Position numbers and translations under genes: made by a program. This document shows, one piece after another, positions 1 to 4,370 of a stretch of DNA of 5,671 nucleotides. Under the pieces are notes generated by a model. That model searched no databases and had not been told where the DNA came from. It was given only the letters and a program-made list of their open reading frames with translations. Source of the stretch: an uncultured Bacteroidales bacterium (GTDB lineage: Bacteria > Bacteroidota > Bacteroidia > Bacteroidales > Bacteroidaceae); assembly GCA_937896105.1 (NCBI GenBank), contig CALBKR010000186.1:1-5671 (forward strand), given 5' to 3'. The stretch's first letter is position 1; the number at the start of each line of letters is the position of its first letter.

Positions 1-267
1 CTTGTTGTGCTCGGTACAACAGACAGCAAGGGGGGGGCAGGCAACTTCGCAGGCTTGGCTATCGGTCTTACCTTGGTTCTGGTTCACCTCGTTTGTATCC
101 GTTATACAGGTACATCTGTGAATCCGGCACGTTCAATCGGTCCAGCTCTTTTCCAGGGCGGTGCGGCTCTTGAGCAGTTGTGGATTTTCATCGTAGGTCC
201 TTTCGTAGGTGCTTTGCTTGCTGCAGGTATCTGGAAGGTGCTTTCTTGCGAGAAATGCGCTAAGTAA
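1..267 (+). CDS. aqpZ: Aquaporin Z-type water channel, C-terminal fragment (5' end outside window)
   Basis: This is the last 88 residues of a MIP-family inner-membrane channel; the frame is already open at base 1, so the apparent GTG at base 7 is not the real start. The second NPA box is present as TSVNPARS (visible residues 38-45), followed by the final membrane helix containing ALEQLW. Spacing of selectivity-filter residues matches E. coli AqpZ: His29, Thr38 and Arg44 of the fragment fall 9 and 6 residues apart, as do His174, Thr183 and Arg189 there. That favours a water-selective aquaporin over a glycerol facilitator, although the fourth filter residue (Phe in helix 2) and the first NPA box lie outside the window. 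The short cytoplasmic tail holds two cysteines (SCEKCAK). A run of eight Gs lies at 30-37 in the loop before helix 5. The gene ends 18 bases before an intrinsic terminator and appears to be transcribed separately from ribE. Confidence 0.93.
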   Translation, partial: LVVLGTTDSKGGAGNFAGLAIGLTLVLVHLVCIRYTGTSVNPARSIGPALFQGGAALEQLWIFIVGPFVGALLAAGIWKVLSCEKCAK

Positions 268-285
268 GCATTGCCTTATAAACAG

Positions 286-320
286 AATTGGAAAGTGCGT
301 AAGTGCTTTCCAATTTTTTT
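286..320 (+). terminator. Intrinsic terminator after aqpZ
   Basis: AATTGGAAAG (286-295) pairs perfectly with CTTTCCAATT (306-315) around a 10-base loop, and the run of Ts continues to 320. This is a standard stem plus U-tract shape placed just after the aquaporin stop codon. It should insulate the ribE unit from aqpZ transcription. The A-rich left arm is too short to suggest strong activity on the other strand. Confidence 0.85.
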
Positions 321-416
321 CTACCTATATGCAGGGTACATGATGGCTTCGTTTTGTTTTTAGCTTGTTTATTGTTATCTTCACCTTGCGGTGTAGCTAA
401 CTTCTGCACTCGCTTT

Positions 417-447
417 GAAAAATATTCAAGCAAGCTTGATATTTCTC
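417..447. repeat. Imperfect inverted repeat over the ribE promoter region
   Basis: Bases 417-431 (GAAAAATATTCAAGC) and 434-447 (GCTTGATATTTCTC) are inverted copies of each other, separated by only AA. They differ by one substitution and one extra T. The two-base spacer makes this look more like a protein-binding dyad than an RNA hairpin. It ends 13 bases before the -7 candidate at 461-468 and covers the place where a -33 element would sit, so a regulator bound here could block or assist RNA polymerase. The function is inferred from position only. A dispersed promoter-associated repeat is the main alternative. Confidence 0.55.
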
Positions 448-486
448 GCTCGTTTATTCGTATCTTCGCAGTAGATAATATATTTG
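436..486 (+). promoter_or_regulatory. Candidate Bacteroidota-type promoter for the ribE operon
   Basis: Bacteroides promoters carry a -7 box TAnnTTTG and a -33 TTG. TATCTTCG at 461-468 matches with one change and has TTG at 436-438, 22 bases upstream, slightly longer than the usual spacing. A second box, TATATTTG at 479-486, matches the -7 consensus exactly but has no TTG at the proper distance and lies only 24 bases from the ATG. Either could serve. I prefer the first because of its -33 partner and its context. No FMN riboswitch core is visible between 268 and 510. Confidence 0.5.
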
Positions 487-510
487 CTAATAAAATAAAT
501 ATTTCATATT

Positions 511-1110
511 ATGTTTTCAGGTATTGTAGAGGAGTTTGCAACGGTGCGCCGCTTGGTGCGTGAGCAGGGGAACCTGCATCTTACACTCACCTGTTCGTTT
601 GTCGATGAGTTGAAGATTGACCAGAGTGTTGCACATAACGGTGTCTGCCTGACAGTGGTGGACATCAGTGGTGATGAATATACGGTAACGGCTATGAGTG
701 AAACTCTGCAACGCTCCAATATCGGTAATCTCAAGGTCGGCGATAAGGTAAACGTAGAGCGCTCTATGATGATGAACGGCCGTCTCGACGGGCACATCGT
801 GCAAGGTCACGTGGATACGACAGCCGAGTGCGTTTCGGTGCGCGATACCGATGGCAGTTGGTATTTCACCTTCCGTTATACAGCCGATGCCGAAATGGCT
901 GCCAAGGGTTACCTTACTGTTGACAAGGGGTCGGTGACCGTGAATGGTGTCAGCCTTACGGTGTGCGAGCCTACCGACGATACATTCTCGGTGGCGATAA
1001 TACCTTATACGTTCGAGCACACAAACTTCCATACCATTGGGGTTGGGACTATTGTGAATATTGAATTCGACATTATCGGCAAATATATTGCACGTATTGT
1101 AAAGAGATGA
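511..1110 (+). CDS. ribE: Riboflavin synthase, alpha chain
   Basis: This cytoplasmic enzyme converts two molecules of 6,7-dimethyl-8-ribityllumazine into riboflavin and a pyrimidinedione, the last step of riboflavin synthesis. The 199-residue protein has the normal length and the two tandem lumazine-binding barrels of the family. The N-terminus MFSGIVEE is the family's signature start, which fixes the ATG. Repeat 1 contains SVAHNGVCLTV (39-49), repeat 2 the matching GSVTVNGVSLTV (140-151), and the linker carries GRLDGHIVQGHVD (90-102), where substrate and active-site contacts are made. Cys46 and Ser39 correspond by position to the conserved Cys and Ser of repeat 1 in E. coli. There is no Shine-Dalgarno sequence, only an A/T-rich leader, as is common in Bacteroidota. 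The gene opens a three-gene unit; the next start is 7 bases after its stop. In some species the gene is called ribC. Confidence 0.96.
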   Translation: MFSGIVEEFATVRRLVREQGNLHLTLTCSFVDELKIDQSVAHNGVCLTVVDISGDEYTVTAMSETLQRSNIGNLKVGDKVNVERSMMMNGRLDGHIVQGHVDTTAECVSVRDTDGSWYFTFRYTADAEMAAKGYLTVDKGSVTVNGVSLTVCEPTDDTFSVAIIPYTFEHTNFHTIGVGTIVNIEFDIIGKYIARIVKR

Positions 1111-1117
1111 CACTGTT

Positions 1118-1504
1118 ATGAAATCCCTCTTCTATCTTCTTGTATTTCTCCTTGTTGCCGGCCTTATCTGCGCAAAGACAAAACCAGAGAAATCTTCTCA
1201 CGTGCGCAGTGTGGCGGTTGCCATCGTGGATGAGGTCGAGGCCGGAAATCTGCTGCCGGGTATAAAGGATACAAAATTTGCCGACAAGGCAACGGATGTG
1301 GCGTTTGTGCGTGAGGTTGTCGACAAGATGCTCACTATTGACAACTATGGTGTCTTTACGCTTGGCAAGATAAGATGGATGGATAAGGAATATGTCGTGT
1401 CATTGGGTATAATGGGCAAGGTGTTCACCTTCTCCGATGCCAAGGCTGCAAAGGATTTCCTGTCGTCGCTTGAGGAAAAGGTTACAGATAAATTAAAGGA
1501 ATAG
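1118..1504 (+). CDS. Small exported or membrane-anchored protein, possibly DUF4359-like
   Basis: The product has 128 residues. Residues 4-18 form a hydrophobic segment after MKS, so it is either a signal peptide or an N-terminal anchor. A cysteine (Cys18) follows, but the preceding GLI does not fit a lipobox well; cleavage after ICA (residue 19) by signal peptidase I is possible. The mature part is about 110 residues and lysine/acid-rich. It has a helix-like stretch (27-42), a central DNYGVFTLGKI motif (75-85), a strand pair with VVSLGIMGKVFTF (93-105), and a C-terminal amphipathic helix. The motif order DNY..F..GK then G..GKVFTF resembles, from memory, small Bacteroidales proteins labelled DUF4359; that family call is tentative. 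No catalytic residues can be recognised. Genes lie 7 bases upstream (ribE) and 2 bases downstream, so co-transcription is likely. A riboflavin role cannot be claimed. Confidence 0.8.
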   Translation: MKSLFYLLVFLLVAGLICAKTKPEKSSHVRSVAVAIVDEVEAGNLLPGIKDTKFADKATDVAFVREVVDKMLTIDNYGVFTLGKIRWMDKEYVVSLGIMGKVFTFSDAKAAKDFLSSLEEKVTDKLKE

Positions 1505-1506
1505 CT

Positions 1507-2088
1507 ATGGTGAACAAGGTCTATTTAGAGAGTTTCGAGAGCCGTATTACTGATGAACTTTTACGCCTTTGCAAGCAGTATGCTGTGCTCGATGGGACAC
1601 TGCTTGCTACAGATGACATCGATGCCCGTTGGGCTGTGATGGCACCCGAATATATGGCCGATGCTGTTCCTAACATCTCCGATTATCCTACTGTGGCAAT
1701 TGCCTGGGCGGGTTATCTTGGTATGGCAGTGGCTCATCAGTGGGATGCGGATTGGGCTGCACACAGTCAGGATGCCTTCAGCAGTTACTATGGTGGGCAA
1801 GGTTTCGATGATATGGACGAGCACATAGTGCGTGATATCATAGGCTTTCATTTGGAGTCGCGCGAGGCAAAGGGTATCGAGGAGATGATGCGCAGGCTTG
1901 GCGAGGCAGCATTGACGCTCATCCGCCGCGAGAATATCGAGCCGCAGTCTCCGATGGCATTCCACGTATATGCCCGTGTGGTCAAGGTTATGTACCGCAT
2001 CGGTGCTGCCATTGAGCTGAAGCGTCTCGGATACAAGTTCGAGCAGGTGAATTTGCCTAATATTGGCAACGGAATAGCAGAATGTTGA
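1507..2088 (+). CDS. Conserved-looking protein of unknown function (193 aa)
   Basis: I do not recognise this family with confidence. The ATG at 1507 lies two bases after the previous stop and has a real Shine-Dalgarno-like AAGGA (1496-1500) six bases upstream, unusual for this window, which supports this start over the adjacent GTG. The product looks soluble and mostly helical, without a signal peptide. A tryptophan/alanine-rich segment around 62-84 (AIAWAGYLGMAVAHQWDADW) is moderately hydrophobic but interrupted by His, Gln and Asp, so a membrane helix is unlikely. A glycine/tyrosine turn (SSYYGGQGFDD, 92-102) is followed by DEHIVRDIIGFHLESREAKG (104-123), then two probable helices with many charged residues. 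Acidic, His and Trp residues cluster around 78-118, but no known metal or nucleotide motif is apparent. It is the last gene of the ribE unit, ending 13 bases before the large palindrome. Confidence 0.88.
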   Translation: MVNKVYLESFESRITDELLRLCKQYAVLDGTLLATDDIDARWAVMAPEYMADAVPNISDYPTVAIAWAGYLGMAVAHQWDADWAAHSQDAFSSYYGGQGFDDMDEHIVRDIIGFHLESREAKGIEEMMRRLGEAALTLIRRENIEPQSPMAFHVYARVVKVMYRIGAAIELKRLGYKFEQVNLPNIGNGIAEC

Positions 2089-2101
2089 TTTAAGTGCGTA
2101 T

Positions 2102-2149
2102 TAACGATACAGGCGCCTTGTTCCGCGGAACAAGGCGCCTGTATCGTTA
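2102..2149. terminator. Perfect 48-base palindrome between convergent genes, probable bidirectional terminator
   Basis: Bases 2102-2125 are the exact reverse complement of 2126-2149, 24 bases per arm with no central spacer. As RNA it gives a 22-pair stem with a CGCG loop, identical on both strands. It lies 13 bases after the stop of the plus-strand unknown gene and 16 bases after the stop of the minus-strand FadL gene, so it can end both transcripts. It lacks a strong T tract on either side (TTAGTTTATG to the right, TTAATACGC on the other strand), so it may act more as a 3'-end stabilising hairpin than as a classical terminator. Confidence 0.75.
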
Positions 2150-2165
2150 GTTTATGAAATGGTTA

Positions 2166-3470
2166 TCAGAATCGGAAATCAACTCCGACTGTTGCATTGT
2201 ATGTGTTGCGTGTGTAGCTCGATGTCTGTGCCTCGCAGTCGGCATAAGCGGCATAGCAGAAACCGACATTCAGGTCCCAATTCTCGTTGAAGCTGTACTT
2301 TGCACCGATACCGGTCATAAAAGAGTCGTTGACAAAGTTGAGGTCGCTCAAATATTTCTCGGTTACACCGAAATCGCTGTATTGTACACCGGCAGAGAGC
2401 AATAGGTTCTTTGTGACGTTGAACTCGACACCGGCCAGCAGTTCGTATGTGTTACGCTCGAGATTTATGTTGTTGTCGGCACCGCCGAGGAGTGACTCCA
2501 CCTTTGCATCCTTGTCAAAGTAATATGTAGCGCCAAGCATAGCCTTGAACCACGATGTTGCCTGCCAAGAGCCTGCAAGTGACAGCATTGCCGGGGTGTC
2601 GTTGCGCAGTTTCTTGCCGCTCTGCAGTGTCGAAAGGCTGCCGAGTGCCGGCATCATTGCTGTAAGGTTGTCGATTTTCCCGTCAAGATTCGCATCGCCG
2701 AGTACAGGAGCCAGCAGCTCGCTCTCGAACTTGTCTGTGCTGTTCTTTACGGTTGTAACAGCTTGGAACTCATATTTTGCAGCAAAGTTGAAATTGCCAA
2801 TCTTGTAGTCTACGCCAATTACAGGAGCAACAGCAAAACCGTTCTGGTTGAGATCGAGTTCAAGTACCTTGCCAACTGCTCCCGCCAATGGGTTTACGGC
2901 TGTAATGGCACCCGAGTAGTTTGCGGTGATGTAGTTGCCGCGGATACCTGCATACACCGACCAATTGTTTGAAATCCTGTAGGCAGCGCCCAACTGCAGT
3001 GCAAATACATACTGTGTAGACTCGAAAGCCGATGTTGCTGTCATTCCCTGTGCTGCTACAAGAGCACCGCCCATTGCGTCGAAAGCAGGCAAGCCATCGT
3101 TGAACTTTGCATTTCCGCCACCGCCAGGGATGCCGAAGAAGCCGCTGAACGACCATTTGCCTGTTGTGTAGGAAGCAAGGATTGTGGGCATACAGGGAAC
3201 ATATACCTCACCTTTGTATGATTTCTTTGTGAGTGTGCTCTCGATGTCGCGGTCCTGCCATATCATCTGCCAGTTGGCCGACAGTGCCCATCCCTCCTTG
3301 AAGAAGGCTGTTCCTGCCGGGTTGAAGTAGATAGCATCCGTTTCCAACGATGCATAACGTGCCGGGTTGCGTACGAATGCAGAGTGTTGGTTTGTGTTTG
3401 TCAAAAGACCGCCTGCAAATGTAGAAACTGCAAGCGATACCATTACAATACTTGAGAAAATCCTTTTCAT
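2166..3470 (-). CDS. FadL/OmpP1/TodX-family outer-membrane channel
   Basis: This is a complete 434-residue outer-membrane beta-barrel. Residues 1-19 are a signal peptide (KR, hydrophobic core, TFA cleavage site before Gly20). The mature N-terminus GGLLTNTNQHSAFVRNPAR and the NPAG motif at 50-53 (within TDAIYFNPAG) are family hallmarks of the plug/hatch region. Alternating aromatic strands follow, and the chain ends in VGVDFRF, a terminal-Phe signature for insertion by the BAM complex. The length fits FadL/OmpP1 proteins (about 400-500). Family members move hydrophobic compounds such as long-chain fatty acids across the outer membrane; the substrate here is unknown. An odd feature is DANLDGKID (259-267), which resembles a calcium-binding loop in a predicted extra-barrel stretch. 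Cysteines lie at 93, 405 and 412. The gene is monocistronic by context, with its own promoter and a palindrome 16 bases after the stop. It has no clear Shine-Dalgarno sequence. Confidence 0.92.
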   Translation of the reverse strand: MKRIFSSIVMVSLAVSTFAGGLLTNTNQHSAFVRNPARYASLETDAIYFNPAGTAFFKEGWALSANWQMIWQDRDIESTLTKKSYKGEVYVPCMPTILASYTTGKWSFSGFFGIPGGGGNAKFNDGLPAFDAMGGALVAAQGMTATSAFESTQYVFALQLGAAYRISNNWSVYAGIRGNYITANYSGAITAVNPLAGAVGKVLELDLNQNGFAVAPVIGVDYKIGNFNFAAKYEFQAVTTVKNSTDKFESELLAPVLGDANLDGKIDNLTAMMPALGSLSTLQSGKKLRNDTPAMLSLAGSWQATSWFKAMLGATYYFDKDAKVESLLGGADNNINLERNTYELLAGVEFNVTKNLLLSAGVQYSDFGVTEKYLSDLNFVNDSFMTGIGAKYSFNENWDLNVGFCYAAYADCEAQTSSYTRNTYNATVGVDFRF

Positions 3471-3527
3471 AGTAATCTTGTTATAGTTAAACTTAAATTA
3501 TATTCTCTCTCTTGTTTAAATTTTGCA

Positions 3528-3535
3528 CAAAAGTA
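3528..3535 (-). promoter_or_regulatory. -7 promoter element of the FadL-family gene
   Basis: Read on the minus strand this is TACTTTTG, an exact match to the Bacteroides -7 consensus TAnnTTTG. It lies 57 bases upstream of the ATG (3468-3470), which would leave a leader of about 50 bases that is A/T-rich and contains a GAGAGAGA stretch. No TTG is seen at the expected -33 distance, so the upstream half of the promoter is weak or replaced by an activator. Confidence 0.6.
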
Positions 3536-3703
3536 TATTAAATGTGTAGTTGTGATTATACTTTTTCATAATTTAACAATAAATATGGAAAAAATGAAAA
3601 GGATTTGTATAAAAGTGTTGTGTTTTACTGCTTAAAATGAATATATAGTGTAAGCTATTTTTAGTAAGTATACAGCGTGGTTTTAGATTGAACGTTTGCA
3701 AAT

Positions 3704-3786
3704 AAAAGAAGGTGAGCCAAAATGAAGTGAACCCCAAAGTTTGGACAAAAAAACTTTGGGGTTCACTTCAAAAGTCTCCTTCTTTT
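3704..3786. terminator. Nested hairpin, candidate terminator of tkt-rpiB
   Basis: An outer stem AAAAGAAGG (3704-3712) pairs with CCTTCTTTT (3778-3786) and encloses a second, 20-pair hairpin (3723-3742 with 3751-3770). The A-rich left arm and T-rich right arm give a U-run on both strands, typical of two-way terminators. On the minus strand the inner hairpin is also followed by TTTT. The position is about 150 bases after the rpiB stop, rather far, so read-through past the nearer hairpin (3828-3874) would have to be assumed. Confidence 0.5.
3723..3770. mobile_element. 48-base inverted-repeat element with IS3-like ends (MITE-like remnant)
   Basis: The left end begins TGAAGTGAACCCCAAAG (3723-3739) and runs on into TTTGGACA, which resembles the terminal repeats of IS3-family (IS150-like) elements, as far as I recall them: TG start, a C4 run, then AAAG and GGACA. 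The right end (3754-3770) is its exact inverse. With extra A/T pairs the arms are 20 bases and the loop is only 8 (GGACAAAA). AAA occurs on both sides (3720-3722 and 3771-3773), compatible with a 3-base target duplication, though in A-rich DNA this is weak support. There is no transposase. It could instead be simply a strong terminator hairpin. Confidence 0.4.
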
Positions 3787-3827
3787 GTATGAGGCGTGAA
3801 TAAAAAGTAAAGTTCAAGGCTTGTGAA

Positions 3828-3874
3828 GGCTTCAAAACCGCAGTTTACTAAGCGTAAATGAGGATTTTGAAGCC
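3828..3874 (-). terminator. Hairpin downstream of rpiB, possible terminator or 3'-end structure
   Basis: GGCTTCAAAA (3828-3837) pairs with TTTTGAAGCC (3865-3874), ten perfect pairs. An inner stem TTTAC/GTAAA (3844-3848, 3854-3858) closes a five-base loop. It starts 58 bases after the rpiB stop on the minus strand. No U tract follows directly on that strand, so it is a weak intrinsic terminator at best and may protect the mRNA end. The short sequence AAGGCTT also repeats directly at 3816-3822 and 3827-3833. Confidence 0.45.
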
Positions 3875-3932
3875 AAACGTAACGTAGAAATTTGCTTTTT
3901 AGTCACACTCTTTTATATATAAGGTATATAGT

Positions 3933-4370
3933 TTACTTTCTTACAGGAATTGCATCGATGCGTGCCTGGTGACGGCCGCCTTCAAATGGGGTAGAGATGA
4001 ATATCTCCACACACTCCTTTGCTGTTGCGCTCTCAATGAAACGCCCGGGCATTACCATAACATTGGCGTCGTTGTGTTGGCGGGCAAGTGCTGCAATTTC
4101 AGGCATCCAGCATAGTGCACTGCGTATTGCATCGTGGTGGTTGAGGGTCATATTGATACCGTTGCCTGTTCCGCAAATAGCAATGCCTCTTGAGAGTTCA
4201 CCATTCTCAATGGCTGCTGCAAGAGCGTGCGCGAAATCGGGGTAGTTGCAACTTTCGGTGCTGTGTGTGCCAAAATCAACACACTCGAATCCCTTTGCTG
4301 TGAGCCACTCCTTTACCTGTTCCTTCAACGGGTAGCCTGCGTGGTCGCTTGCCAAACCAATCTTCTCCAT
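3933..4370 (-). CDS. rpiB: Ribose-5-phosphate isomerase B
   Basis: This cytoplasmic enzyme interconverts ribulose 5-phosphate and ribose 5-phosphate in the non-oxidative pentose phosphate pathway. The protein has 145 residues, normal for the RpiB/LacAB family. SDHAGYPLK (8-16) is the family's N-terminal substrate loop, and CGTGNG (66-71) carries the catalytic Cys66. ARQHNDANVMVMPGR (96-110) supplies His99 and Asn100, all at the same numbers as in E. coli RpiB. GGRHQARI (131-138) gives the C-terminal phosphate-contact arginines. The start ATG shares its A with the last base of the transketolase stop (TAATG), and no Shine-Dalgarno sequence is evident, so translation is probably coupled to tkt. 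Related galactose-6-phosphate isomerase subunits (LacA/LacB) share the fold, but the conserved Cys and the tkt linkage favour RpiB. Confidence 0.95.
   Translation of the reverse strand: MEKIGLASDHAGYPLKEQVKEWLTAKGFECVDFGTHSTESCNYPDFAHALAAAIENGELSRGIAICGTGNGINMTLNHHDAIRSALCWMPEIAALARQHNDANVMVMPGRFIESATAKECVEIFISTPFEGGRHQARIDAIPVRK

Larger units (their letters stand above)
3536..3932. other. Long AT-rich intergenic region holding hairpins but no convincing gene
   Basis: The stretch between the fadL promoter and the end of rpiB is AT-rich and unlike the coding DNA on both sides. Its left part (3536-3700) holds only a 16-codon open frame at 3585-3635 (MEKMKRICIKVLCFTA), which looks like a broken signal-peptide start and is not called as a gene. 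Its right part (3704-3874) contains two consecutive hairpin structures described separately. No tRNA, no CRISPR repeats and no longer plausible coding frame are visible. Confidence 0.7.

Noticed and set aside
268..510. FMN riboswitch upstream of ribE
   Set aside because: I looked for the conserved RFN core and its multi-stem layout. The leader is AT-rich with only a short CACC/GGTG hairpin (382-393) and the promoter dyad.
303..563. 86-codon plus-strand frame between aqpZ and ribE
   Set aside because: It begins inside the aqpZ terminator and runs into ribE in another frame. It crosses the promoter region and has no family features apart from a chance hydrophobic stretch.
517..1113. 198-codon open frame antisense to ribE
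   Set aside because: It lies fully opposite a convincing riboflavin synthase. Its translation is rich in His and Cys with no recognisable family, as expected from the complement of a codon-biased gene.
1118..1504. Lipoprotein assignment based on Cys18
   Set aside because: The residues before the cysteine (Gly-Leu-Ile) lack the small residue normally needed just before the lipobox Cys, so a lipoprotein call is not supported.
2860..3156. 98-codon frame on the same strand as the FadL gene
   Set aside because: It is an alternate frame inside the complete porin gene, with an Arg/Cys-rich product typical of frame shadows.
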